From: Datura wrightii
Lineage: Eukaryota; Streptophyta; Magnoliopsida; Solanales; Solanaceae
DNA length: 64,000 bases
Reading direction: 5' to 3'
NCBI GenBank assembly: GCA_035772735.1
Contig: JASDFA010000016.1
Coordinates: forward strand, 143,728,501 to 143,792,500
Part shown: piece by piece, positions 22,334 to 33,835 of the stretch
Position numbering within the stretch: position 1 is the first letter of the stretch
Layout: the number at the start of each line of letters is the position of its first letter
Made by a program: the position numbers and the translations under genes
The notes under the pieces: model-generated
The model's database searches: none
What the model was told of the DNA's origin: nothing
What the model saw: the letters and a program-made list of their open reading frames with translations, nothing else

Positions 22334-24802
22334 CAAAATGCGACTTATAAATCGCATTCCAGGAATGCGACTTATAAATCGCATCTATAAGTCCCAATTA
22401 TATAAAGCCTCCAACTTCGATTTTTCATTAAAGTTTCTTATAATTTCCAGTGAAAAACAGAGGGTAAGCAGAGAGAAAGAGGAACGAGGATTATTTGATA
22501 ATTTCCTTCCGATTACGCTGTCAAACGTGGTCCAAACTCGTATTAACCTCAGGTACCGAGGTATTTAGTACCAGGGAGCATTCCTATGGATTTTGTTACG
22601 CAAAATACGGCCGACGAATCGTTGCGCTACCGAGCTAAGGTAAGTAGAATTGCTCCAAACTAGTGTCTATGTGCTCCTAGCTGTGAAGTGAATACTTCTC
22701 CCTTCTGGACTTCTGAAAAATAGCGAGTTTTCCGTCTTTCGATAAGCCTAAGTTTAGGCTACAATTATATCAAAAGTGACGTCGTTCTTTAGAATAAAGC
22801 TATATTTAGTATTAATTAGCGTATACATGAATGCAGTTGGGAGAAATAGCTGGAGTATTGATCGAGCCTCGACCGACAGACGGATAACTCGAGGTTAAGG
22901 TATGTAAAGCTAGTTCCTTCGGCAAGTTAATAGCTTTAGCCTTGTATAGTACAATAAACTCCGTAGTAGAATTCCCGGAGTTGAATGTTAAGTATTATGC
23001 AAAGTTCAGTAAACCTAGTTTGCGTTGTTATATTGTATTCAGTCTGAAAGTTAGAAAAGTATGCGCCCGAGGGCAAGTTAGTATTTCAGATTCAATATAG
23101 CCTATTACGTGATTAGCAAGCATGTAGTAGAATAAAAGAAACAGATTTTCATAATAAAAGTCAATAAAGAAAGATCAGATAGACAGACAGTTATGGCTAC
23201 AGATTAGCCATTCAGACAGATAGTATCTTGGCTACAGATTAGCTGTACAGTTAAACAGAGGTTACAGAATCAGTATAATTAGTAAGAATTAGCTCAGTGT
23301 AGAAACATATCAGAATAAGAAGTAGATTTCAGATAGTCTTTTCAGTTATACATGCTTGCTATCTATATGTGCTATTTGTTTGTTGAGACTTGCTATGGCA
23401 TGTGGGTGTCCCGTTGCATCCCCACCGCCCCTGGGTTATAGCTGTGTCAATACCAGATTCAGATGCCGCCACCAGCTGGGCGATGTCGTCCGCCTAGAGG
23501 ACGATGATGGCCGACCACCATGATAATATGGTCCAGATTACCCTGCTTGTAGGGGCAGTTCAGTTTACTTTGTGCAGAGCTAGATTACCCTGTTTACAGG
23601 GGCAAATTACTCTGTGTGCGCTTGTGGCCGGGGGCAGTTTCACATACAAATTTTTATAAAGGTACCCTGTTGCGTGCTTGCACCCAAGGGCAGTTTCAGT
23701 CATAGATACAACAACAGATTACCCCGTGAGCGCTTGCGCCCAGAGGTAGGAGTCTTCGAACTCAGACACAGTTTATTGTCAGAGGCCAAGGCCTGAGCTA
23801 CGCACCCAAGGGAGCCGGTAGGAGGAGCTCACAATTGTCAGATGAGTGGAGTGACTTATTTTTGGTTGGTTTAGACCCGGGTAGGGGTAAATAGATTGTT
23901 CTGTTGGTTGGCACCTTCAGGCTTATAGGGGCCGGTCAGGTTATGTGTGTATTTATATGTATATCTATATGTTCTATTAGATACTGATAAATAGTAGGAC
24001 AAGACGTCTTCAGGTATGCTCAGTTTAGTTATAGAATAAATAAACTCTCCCCAGTTATCCTCAGCTAGATAGACTCAGCTACTTCCTGCTTATATGTCAT
24101 GTTATTATTGTTATTCATTTCAGTTGTGTATTTCAGTTGCTTTACATACTCAGTACCTGTGGTACTGACGCCCGTGTGGTGCTGCATTACTTGCCTGCAG
24201 GTATTTACAAATGAGGAGCTAATCCCTCGTGATCCTAGCCATGGCAGAGTTATCAACTCCTGTCATCCGGAGTTTGATATTCAGAGGTTTATTTCATTTT
24301 CTTTTGTTGTACAGTACGGGTAGGTCGGGGCCCTGTCCCGATCATTTCTATTGTCATTCCTAGAGGCTTATAGTCTGTATATATTTCCCTGTGGTCAGTT
24401 GAGCCGGTCGTGTGAGGCCGTGCAGTTTGTTATAGTTAGTTAGTATTTCAGTTCCTGTTGGCCGTGTGTGGCCATAACCAGTCAGTAGTGGTGACCTTGC
24501 CGGTCACATAATTATTTAGCATGCTATTGTTGAGTTATAGAGAACTAGACAGCATGGTGGCCTTGTCGGCCCGCATAGGTTTCCCCCTTGTAAGTATGTT
24601 TCTGGTTAGCTGAAGTTCATACAGGTGGCTACAGGCCTAGTCGGTCGGAGGCTGTGTTTATAGCCGTTATATAGCCCGTTGTTTTCTTGAATCTGAGTTA
24701 GAGCCAGCCAGGCACCAGATGTGCTTAGGCCCAGTAGTCTAGCAGTTCAGGTCCTAGTAGGGCACCAGGTGCCAGTCATACCCCCCAAGGCAGGGCGTGA
24801 CA
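22334..24802 (+). repeat. Right LTR of the gypsy A array, 5'-truncated
   Basis: Matches the central LTR from its U3 onward; about 110 bp of the start are missing. The near-palindrome ATGCGACTTATAAATCGCAT occurs twice (about 22339-22385) and the TATA box TATATAAA is at 22399-22406. It ends GGGCGTGACA at 24802 with a single copy of the 36-bp tail. Confidence 0.9.
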
Positions 24803-25872
24803 GGGAATATATGGATTCAAACTTTGGTGATAGAGATCACTCTCTTGGTTTGGCTCTCTATTACCCCAACATTCATTCCTTTCATGTCATCCTTGTGGCT
24901 CACGATTTCTCTAAATTGTGTTGTCATCACTTGGGCGCCATGGGCCTTGGTTTGCTCCTTGGAAGCTAGGTTGAAGATCTCCTATTTGGTTGCCCATGTA
25001 TTGGCACTCCACTTTATATCTTGGCGGTGATGACTTTCCTTCATATTGTAAGGGACCTTGCATTCCTATGACATTTACCACCTTTGGCCCTGCTTCCATC
25101 ACATGCTTGGTCATCAATTCTAGTTGTGCCATCATCTTGGTGAGATTTTCATCTCACTCTTCATCCCATTTCCGCAACTCCGCCGCTAATGCACTTGAAC
25201 TAATCACATGAATGGACACACTTATTTCTCTTGTGTGCCAAGCCATGATGGTCTTTGTCATTCAGTCTAGGAGGGCTTTGGCCAACCCATATGTTTGATC
25301 TATAATAGAACCACCAACTAGGTTGTTGGTCACAGACTTGTTGATTGAATCGAAGGCCCTATATAAACTTTGGAGAAGCACTCCATCCGACAATCCATGA
25401 TTTGAGCAAAGAGCAACCTTCTTTTTCAACCTTAACCACGCCTCGTGTAAAGGCTCTCTCGGTTCTTGCCTGAAATTTGTAATATCATCCCTCAACTGAT
25501 CTTTGATGGAGGGAAAAAGCGGTCCAAGAAGGCCTCGGTTAACTCCTTCCATGAAGTAATACATCCCAGAAGGAGTTCCTCTAGCCACATTGTTGCCTCC
25601 CTCATCAATGAAAAAGGAAAGAGTCTCAACCTGATTGACTGTTGACTGATATTTGTTATATCGAAGGGCTGACATATTTCCAAGAAGTTTCTCCAATGAA
25701 GATTCGCATCCTCACGTGGTTTTCTGCCAAAGAGCCCCTTCATTTGAAACAAGTGAAGCATGGTGCTTGTGATATGAAACACTGCATTCCATATCATTGG
25801 TGGTAGGCGAATAGCTCCTGCAACTTTTGGCATTACCAGATTATCTTCCTCGAGTTCCATGTTACCCTCCAC
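24803..25872 (-). pseudogene. Athila-like gag, minus strand (element G)
   Basis: Read on the minus strand, 25872 to about 25262 carries the Athila gag core: 'NFLEICQPFDI', 'IRLRLFPFSLMREATMWL', 'FLDRFFPPSK', then 'EPLHEAWLRLKKKVALCSNHGL' after a frameshift near 25500. A degenerate C-terminal region follows to about 24830. Gag forms the particle that packages the RNA. Stops and shifts make it dead. The element is cut at 24803 by the gypsy A LTR, so protease and pol are missing. Confidence 0.85.
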
Positions 25873-26003
25873 TAAGCTATCCCCTTCTCGGGATTCATGT
25901 GGTTATGAGATACTCACGTTAAGTAGCTACAATGCAAAACTATTTCAACTTAACAATCAACACAAGATCATCAAGCACTAGTCCCCGGCAATGGCGCCAT
26001 TTT
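25873..26003 (-). other. Primer binding site and leader of element G
   Basis: On the minus strand TGGCGCCATTGCCGGGGA (plus-strand positions 25982-25999) lies four bases from the LTR end. It is the Asp-type primer site typical of Athila elements, with one base difference from the usual form. Confidence 0.88.
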
Positions 26004-27601
26004 TGATAACGTCCAAAATATATCCTTAATGTAAAGAATATACATGGCCGAAGTATCAAAACAAGTAACCCGATGAGTGCCGAGGTCGAATCCCACAAGG
26101 ACTAGGGAATGATAATTTCAAGTGTCGATTGAGAAATTGATGTTTGCTTGCACCACGTAGATTTAATATAAAAACAAATAAATTGGGGGAGTTGAAATTT
26201 TCAAAGAATTGTATTGGTTGATTTAGTGAAATAAAATAACAAGATCAGCTAAGTTGTTAACAAGGGTGTGAAAGACTAATGGTGTGGTGTAGATGAAATA
26301 CTAACTAGATCAGAACATGCCAGGTCATCTTATAAGTTCAACAAGTGTAAATAATCTGGGGAAGTAGGTAATTATAGCTTTTCAGCCTTCTAATTACCTC
26401 TCGCTAGAGTTTTGTCAAACATCTAGTCACAATTTTTCTCAACCCGACTTGATTTGGATTAGCAATTGCATTATTCCTAGCAATTAGCTGCTAATAAGGA
26501 AAGAGAATGCAATTTCATCTCTTTCTAGATTAATTTCACAGTCTTTGCTCTAAAACCACTACTATATTCTCTCCTAGTATTATTCTTTTTCAAGCAACAA
26601 TCAAGCAAGAACAGATAGACCTATATCATAATCAATGGATCCTCCTTTATAGTTTGAAGAGAATCTAATAGATTTACACTTCTATGAACAATATGAAGAT
26701 GACTCTAGCAATACCCAATCCAATTAAGTATTCATCATCACACACCTCTAGTTAATGATTTTAGCTACTCAAAGTTAAGAAATTCAAAAATACACACATT
26801 AATAGCATCATTGAATTTAATAGAAAGAGTAGATAAATCAACTTCAGAGAATAATTTTCAACAATAGCTAAAACTTACTAGTACAAAAAGGAAATAGAAC
26901 AAAGTACTTTCTACAATTTTCAACCAAAATCTCCCTCTCTCAGCTAAGAGAATGTTCTTCAGCTAAAAGGGAAAACAATGATGTGTATGTAAGCGTTGTT
27001 CTCTCTCAGTATCTCTATTTTTATCTGTCCCTCTACATCCCCCTGTACAAAGTACTTTTTCTTCTCTTTATATCTTGAAAAGTAGGGCACTTTTTATCTG
27101 TTTTCCAGTGTTGGATGATTATACCCCCGTGAGCACTATTTTGGAACCGGTGGAAGCATCGGCGATTCATCTGTTACAATCTGTGAGCCGCTAGGTGTCT
27201 TTTCTGCATCTTCACTAAATTCTAGTGAACACTGAGGTTCACCCAGCATTTCACCGATTTCAATTTGTGAACCACCGGATCTTAAAGCCTTTTTCCAGAA
27301 TTTTCGGGTATCATTCGACAACTGGACCGGTGACTCGCTGCTGGTAAGTCGCGAACCGCCAGTGGCATTAATCCTCTAAGGCAGTGATATTCGGCCTTTA
27401 GCTGGTGTCTCGCCAGTTTTCATCTACGAATCGCCGATTCACTCTCACTCCCTTCTTTTTTCTCCATTTTTGCTCTTTTTTTCACTTTGAGCCATCTACA
27501 CACAATGAAAGAAAAAAGGGCATAAAATCCAAATAATCAACTCAAGAACGAAACAAAAACTCAAGTTTTAGAGCCTAATGAGTTGGTAAATTACCAACTC
27601 A
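26004..27601 (-). repeat. LTR of minus-strand Athila-like element G
   Basis: 1598 bp, TGAGTTGG...GTTATCA on the minus strand. The first 23 bases form an almost perfect palindrome (27579-27601, 11-bp arms). A TATA-like GATATAAAG is at 27066-27074 (minus). Upstream of it, 27150-27440 holds about seven degenerate copies of a GTGAACCGCC / GGCGATTCAC motif. It has landed in element E, cutting its second ORF. Confidence 0.85.
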
Positions 27602-27602
27602 T

Positions 27603-28021
27603 CAGCAGGGCACCTAGCGGCCAAGATGATGGATGTCACGAAGGCAAAGAAGCCCATCACTTCTACAACTCCACTTCTCATTGTAGCTGATCGCCATGCT
27701 TAGGATGATATCTGGCGAGGTTTCATGTTTGGGATGCTAGATTTGCAACTAAGGAATGGAGGTCAACCTGCCACTACGGAGGAGATGGCGGCCCTGGAGG
27801 AGCGGTACCCACTCACAGAGTGTGCGATACAGATGTGCACCGTGGGACCAACTTTTGGGGAGCCGTTAGATAATGATGAGACAATGGTGCTTACTAATGG
27901 GGTTGATGACTTAAATAATGATGAAGAGGATGATGCTTCCATGGGAGCCATGTAGATTAATGCTGATGATGATGATGATGATGATCAAGAGTATAATCCT
28001 GATGATGATGACTGTGCATAG
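27603..28021 (+). pseudogene. Plant-transposon-domain ORF, C-terminal fragment (element E)
   Basis: Homologous to the last third of the 51602-52810 protein: 'FGMLDLQLRNGGQPATTEEM' followed by an acidic tail. In-frame stops at about 27700 and 27953. The coding sense beyond the second stop continues through a GAT repeat (about 27964-27984) to the ancestral stop near 28019. The first two thirds were lost where element G inserted. Confidence 0.8.
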
Positions 28022-29735
28022 TGGCCCAAGAAGTTTCTTTTCTCTACCTACTTGATATATTTGTTTGTGCGCTATGGACAGTGCACCGTTCAAGTGTGAG
28101 GTTGGAGGTAAGATTTCTTGTTTGCTCTTTCTTTCCTAAATTCATAGTAGGTCGTACCATTAGTTTATTATTCCCTATGGTAGTAACTTTGTGATTGATT
28201 AGGTCTGGTTTGTAATAGATAGTATTGCTGATGACTGAAAGCTTGGATGATGCCTTGGTATGTTTGTGATGATTTATTCATCTCTAGTAGTTGAGTTTGT
28301 TTATTTTAATTTTAGATTCAATTATTTTCTTCATAGAGCAGTGACCCTTCCCTTTGATGGTTGAATGACGATCGTCTTAAGAGAAACTGGTCACATTTTT
28401 TAAATTTTTAGGAAATAGTCAGACATAAACTGCTTGTGTTTTCTTTGATATTCCACTAAGTAACTATGCTAGAGATAATGAAGTGGTTATCTTAATTTCA
28501 TAAATGAGAATTCCATTAGATACACATAAAGTTCTTTAACTCGACCCAAGATACTCTTGGGGCTTAATAATGAAGAGTTCATTCAATGTGATTGTATGAA
28601 TGTGTAGCTATAGGAAACCAACTACATTCTTAATGCCATGTGAGGTGAGCCTTGTACATAATGTAGCATTTAGAACTTGCCTTGATGTATGTTGGATGGA
28701 TAGTTGTTAAAGATTTAAGAGATGATTAAGGCGATTATTTAAAAAATCCATGTTTTCCATGTTGGTTTTACCTTCCTGAGAATTTTCCTTAGTTAACTCC
28801 CTTGAGCCATAAACCTTTTTCTTTTCCTAGCCACAAAAGTAGCCCATTCCATTTTGTTGTGTGACCTCCAGAATTGGTGATCTAAAAGTATAGTCATAGG
28901 CACTTTGAGACTTGAAAATGAAGGTCCACAATGGTATGAATAATAAGGGAAAGGAAATAAAGAAAATTGTGTGGAAAGTAGGAGGACGGGGTGCCCCAAA
29001 ATATGTTGAGTACTTGCTGCTAGGACAATGAAAGAAGGAGTTTTAATAGTGAATACTTTTATTGATTCTACAAGCAGAAACTAGCAGTCAAGTAGTGAAT
29101 AAGGGGTATGAAAAGAAAAGAAAAAGGGTGAGTAGAATGAAGGTGAATAATAAAAGGAAAAAGTGGTGGACATGAAAGATGAAAAATGTCTTTAAAGTGC
29201 TTAAGATTGGTACTCACTTTCAAAGAAAGATCATTCCTACCCATCCCTTAGCTGACATTACAACCAAGAAAACTCCTTATGATCTTAATATCTTGAAATA
29301 ACTAAGTAGTCTAGGTGTACACAAAGGGCAAGCTTATGGTATGTTGCATGTGTATGATGCATCTTTTTTGAGCGTGAGTGCACCATGCTTATTATGTTCC
29401 ATGCTTTGCATTAATAACTTGAGAGAGGAACATCAGTAAAAGTGAGGGGCATATGATGTCTAAGTTGGTGTACTATATGTAGCATATTTCGTACTTAATC
29501 ATGTTGACCCTACTTTGAAAAAATGAGATGGTTATAGAAGTTGTGTTGTCTTGAATGTGAATACTCTACATGTGCTTGATGTGAATTGCTATAAGTTGAT
29601 AAACCGCTTAATCATATGCTCTATGCTAGTTGTTTGAGTGTGAATTGATAGAGGTGACAAATGGTGAGAAAATATGAGTTCGTGCACGGAATTGAGGATT
29701 GTTCAAGGACGAACAATGATTTAAGTGTGAGGTGG
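28022..29735 (+). other. 3' untranslated region and polypurine tract of element E
   Basis: No gene. Holds the conserved block ATGACGATCGTCTTAAG (about 28364-28380), a TTTAGAACTTGCCTTG block near 28670, the CATTACAACCAAGAAAACTC-type block near 29260 ending in CAAGCTTATGG, and the polypurine tract TTAAGTGTGAGGTGG just before 29736. These are collinear with D (41918-43393). Confidence 0.75.
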
Positions 29736-30760
29736 TGATGTTGGCCATATTCTTATTCCCATTTTCCATGTTTTTGCCCATGTTTTTCCTTGTTTTGAGT
29801 TCATAATACTTATGAAATGCATAAATTCATGTTTTCATATGTCTTTTGAGCTAAGAAATGTTTTTTAAGATATTTTGAGCAGAAAACCAAGGAAAAAGGA
29901 ACCAAAAATGACCAAAGTTGGCTTGGTGCTACGGCTGGCATGGTGCGCCAACCCCTTAACTTCATAGAACTCTGCACAAAAATTGGTGCTATGGGTGTTG
30001 TGGCACACCAGGTCCCAAACTTCATAGGAAAATTTTTCCAACACCTTGGCGAGATGGATAACATAGCACTCTAGAAGCATCCTAGAATTAGAAAATATTT
30101 CCAACACTCAGGTGCATTGGACGGAGTGGTGTGCTAAAAGGGTTCATATGCTCAAAAATTTGGCTAACTTCTTGATGCATTGGCTTGCGTGGGGCGCCCA
30201 CAACCAAACTTTAGAGGAAATTAAAGCCTAACCTTGGGCTACAGAGGGCGCGACGCACCAGGGGTGTTCCTGGATGAATTCGGCTAATTTTTGAAGCTAA
30301 TTGTAGAGGGAAAAAACATCATTTCGGGGCTCAATTATAAATATAACATCTAGTTTGTTTGGTAGTAATAATACATCATTTTGTTTGATCGTAGTAAGGT
30401 TGTAATGTAGCTTTGGAGGAGAGACAAGTTCATAACTTAGGTTTCTTCTTTTCTACCATTTTTATGCTTCGAATGATGATGTATTTGATTTTCTGCTTGC
30501 ACATGAGTGTCTAAATGTCCTTTCTAGGGTTTTGTCCATAACCACAGTTGAATTTTGAAAGATTGATTATTGCTAGTTTTGATTTTTCATTAAAGGTTGT
30601 TTATATTTACTTATGTTAATTGCTTATTCGTTAGACTGATCAGCTTTCGAGTAAATCTGTTGGCTTTTGGTTGAATTCAGGAGAGAGAATTAAAAAGGTT
30701 AAAATTAAATATAAAACGGGAATAGAAAGATCCTTTGGCCCATTGTTGAAGGTTTTACAT
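29736..30760 (+). repeat. LTR of element E (family D type), 3'-truncated
   Basis: Starts TGATGTTGGCCATATTC. U3 (29930-30300) holds about five degenerate ~70-bp units, each with a GGTGCG...GCACCAG-like core and an AACTTCA segment; TATA box TATAAATA at 30336-30343. The end is replaced by gypsy LTR sequence near 30760; the exact boundary is uncertain by about 30 bp. Confidence 0.8.
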
Positions 30761-31254
30761 GATGCATGTTTTCAATAATTTTACTTATTTAAGCGGTTTT
30801 ACTTACCTTGCATACTTGGTACATTTCACGTACTTACCACATATCTACACTGTATCGTTTTATAATACAGGCTCCGCTCTGCAGACTCAGCCCCGCCACT
30901 AGCCAACTTTCGAAGTTAGCATCGTTTCCTGTTGGTGAGTTCTCATCTGTCGAGGGCCCCTCTTTTATTCAGTTATGTTTGAGTATTTACAGTTTTAGAG
31001 TTAGAGATTTAGTGGAGGTCATGTCCCATCAATTCATCAGGCATTGAGTCTTTTCAGACAATAGAATGTACAGCTTCAGACTCGTGTTGTATTTCTGGAT
31101 TATGCATTATTCTAGACTTCCTCTATGTTTATTATGTTAATTCTTTTGCTTGAATTGATTGAGTTAGATGTATGTTCATGTCATGGGTCGACTTGGGGTC
31201 TCTCGGGGCTCCTTGTCCCAAGTCTCGATCTGGGCCTATGTTCGGATCGTGACA
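30761..31254 (+). repeat. 3' end fragment of a gypsy family C-like LTR
   Basis: Resembles 45480-45945: TACTTGGTACATT, a TATCGTTTTATAATACAG segment, GGTGAGTTCTCAT, the GGGTCGACTTGGGGT segment and the ending GATCGTGACA. No internal sequence follows; at 31255 an Athila-type pol tail begins. Diverged from the family C LTRs here. Confidence 0.75.
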
Positions 31255-31346
31255 GCAAGAGGATCAAAGTGAACGGACAAAGGGTGAAGAAGTATTTGGG
31301 AACCACTGATGAGGTTAAAGGAATTGAGGATGACAGGAGCGCTTAG
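31255..31346 (+). pseudogene. C-terminal tail of an Athila-like integrase (element F)
   Basis: About 30 codons reading 'KRIKVNGQRVKKYLG' and an acidic end with stop at 31344-31346. The 'VNGQR.K.YLG' ending is typical of the C-terminus of Athila/Tat pol polyproteins. It is the only sign of Athila-type pol in the window. Confidence 0.65.
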
Positions 31347-32895
31347 AGCGTCACAGGTATGTCCCTTCCCTAGTTTTTATTTCACTACTTATGGGACAAA
31401 GTATGATTTTTGTAAGGGGGTGTATCTATTTATCTATTTTTTTGTTTTGTTCATCCGAGGATTTTTATTATTGTGTTTCTTTTCTGTAGACATGCTATCT
31501 AGTAGAACCGTCATGTTTAGGATGTCTTGTTTTGTTTAATTAGAAGTAATTTAGGAGTACTTAACAACCAATAAACTGTACATGTATGTGATGTTCTGTA
31601 GTTTTTTTTAAATAACCCCTTTTTAAAATTTTTGTAATTAGTTGTGTGTGTTGACTGCTAAGCATGACCAATGTGGATCTTTTTATGGCATTTCATATAT
31701 TAGCAAGATTAATTGTACTATAGTTGTGCATGAACCAAATAGGTAGTATGATATAACCCTATACTATGTGTGGGTGAGTTTCTTACTTATTTCGATGCTA
31801 TGCAGGTGATCTAGAACTTTCCTGGTTAGTCTTTGCTAAGGTTAGAGGATAGTTAGTTAGGAAAGGATCATACGCCGTTATTGACTTAGCTCACTTTTAG
31901 CCCAAATTACCTGACCAAATGAAATAAGTATCCCTTGATCCAAATGTTTGAGCTTAAATTGACCACTTTCTTTGATTAGACCATTCACCTTCCTTCTTAT
32001 TTATAATGAACCTGTTCTAGCCTTGGTCCCTCCTTGGATATTGTGAATCTCAACCAAAGTAAAATACCTAGTTGAGGGTGGCTATTGTAGGGGTGCATAG
32101 ACTGTGAGGGGGAAATAAAGGAGAAAAGCTAATCAATGAAAAAGTGGGTATGGTGTGGAAGAAAAAGAGAAAAAAAGAAGAAAAAAGAAAATTTTGAAAG
32201 TCCAAGAAAGAAAGAGAAAAACAAAAGAGAGAAAAAGTTAAGAAGAAACCACACCCACAAGTGGAAAAGATGAATAAAATGGAAAAAGGGAGAAATGAAG
32301 AGAAAAGGGTAGAAGTGAAGCCAAGAGCTATGTAGTGCCAAGGTGGGTAAGTCACTATTTCCATATTTACCGCACCCATCCCCAAGCCTACATTACAAGC
32401 CAATGAAAGTCCTACGGTGATCCTAATCTGACTGTTTGAAGAACAAGAGTAGAGAAAATAATGGCAAGCTTATGGTATCACTTGGGCAGTGTTTGAACTT
32501 CTTTGTGGGAGTGAGAGCTTTACTTGATAGTCCCGGTTTCTTATATACATATTATTATGAGTGTTTGGGAATTCATTTATTATGAGGGTACATGGGTTGT
32601 ATAACACACTGCTAGTTGTCTGTGTAAATAACATTAGTGATTGCTTAGTTGTCTGTTAATAATTTAATTCCATCTCTAGATCCCTTTGTGTCATGAGTTA
32701 TAGTTGTGTATGTACATAGCATTCTTGGTTTTGAGTGTGTAAAAGAAAAGGGGGTCAATACTTGATAGTGATCATGTATGCAGATTTTGAAATTGTTGGT
32801 TGTGGGTCTTCTTTTTTACATTCTAGTTAAGCGTCATAGTTGTAGTAGTGTCTTTGTTTGCTTGAGGACATGCAAAAGTTCTAAGTTGAGGGTGT
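31347..32895 (+). other. 3' untranslated region of element F
   Basis: No supported gene. Contains the ATCTAGAACTTTCCTGG block (31809), a purine-rich stretch (32100-32320), the CATTACAAGCCAATGAAAGT block (32389) and CAAGCTTATGG (32466). All are shared with the other Athila-type 3' regions. It ends in the GTTGAGGGTGT purine tract before the LTR. Confidence 0.7.
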
Positions 32896-33835
32896 TGATG
32901 TGTCATGATTTTACAGCACTTTGACGGTTAAAACATAGGAAAAATGCTTGGACTTAGGTGTGTTTATATGGATATGAGGTTCTTTTTCTTTGTTTTTAGG
33001 GAAATCAAGTCAAGGAGTTGGATTTTAAAAAAAGAGTGCAAATGTGCAGGAAATGGCTTTCTGCAGGTCACAGCACGAGTCATCGTACCATCCTGGTATG
33101 AGTCGTACCATCATGGTACGAATCGTACCTGACAACTATCACAAATCTTCAAAGAAAATGCACAAGTGCTGAGCCAGTGTATGACTGACAGTACGAGTCA
33201 TAATGAGTGTTAGTGGTTAAAATTCAAAACATGTCAACTGGTAGATCCCGAGCAGATGCCACAGTCGTGGCACGATTGTACGAATCATACTAACAGACTT
33301 ATGGTGAGATTTAGAGGATCAAATACTTGGCATACTTAGGTCATGAGTGGATTGCACGGGTCATACCAGCATGGTATGAGTCGTATGAAGGACCCATAGG
33401 AGAACCATCAGAGAAGCCATATTTGAAAAGTTCAAGCCACGACTGATTACCATGACTCATAGTGACACATCACGGGTTGTACTAGTCACTCGTACCTGAG
33501 AAGTCCAGAGGCTATCAAGCAGACCACAAGTGCATACCACGACTTGTAGGTCATCCTGGTGGTAGAATCCCTATCAATTTAGGAAAGGATTTTATTAATT
33601 GTATAAATACCCATCTTTTATTTTTCCTTAGAAGAAAAGATATTTTTTCATTGTAATTGCGTTTTGAGTTTCCTAACACTACTTCGAGAACAAACACACG
33701 AAAACCTTGATATAGTTCATCATTGTGTTCTTAATTGTTTAAGTTTTTCGTGCAATTGCTTATTGGGTTTTTCTTCCATCAATATTCTAAGTGTTTAATT
33801 ATTGTTTGTTCTTTGAATTCTAATTTCTTGCTTAC
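32896..33835 (+). repeat. LTR of element F, truncated by element D
   Basis: Starts TGATGTGTCATGATTTTACA. U3 (33065-33560) is packed with short palindromic words such as GTACCATCATGGTAC (33106-33120) and repeated ACGAGTCRT / ATGAGTCGT. TATA box TATAAATA at 33602-33609. Interrupted at 33836 by the family D LTR; the remainder is not seen. Confidence 0.75.

Larger units (their letters stand above)
11658..24802 (+). mobile_element. Tandem gypsy family A array (LTR-internal-LTR-internal-LTR)
   Basis: Two units in the same orientation share the central LTR at 17014-19632. Unit 1 has gag-pol 12028-16736; unit 2 has gag-protease-RT 19910-22252. The units are offset by 7882 bp and nearly identical. 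The outer LTRs are both truncated at their outer or inner side. This architecture comes from unequal recombination between LTRs or internal regions rather than from two insertions. Left flank is a family B LTR, right flank is element G, so there is no target duplication. Confidence 0.85.

Noticed and set aside
24911..25135. Possible independent minus-strand small gene
   Set aside because: It is the degraded C-terminal part of the element G gag, in line with the frames at 25262-25872.
27964..27984. GAT microsatellite as an independent repeat locus
   Set aside because: It encodes the Asp-rich tail of the plant-transposon-domain ORF fragment; the triplet run is part of that coding sequence.
31125..31346. 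73-codon ORF as a host gene
   Set aside because: It is a chance fusion of gypsy LTR sequence with the tail of an Athila integrase at 31255-31346.
32068..32403. Minus-strand Phe/Ser-rich ORF of 111 codons resembling a membrane protein
   Set aside because: It arises from the purine-rich stretch 32100-32320 in the F 3' region; low complexity, no conservation in related elements.
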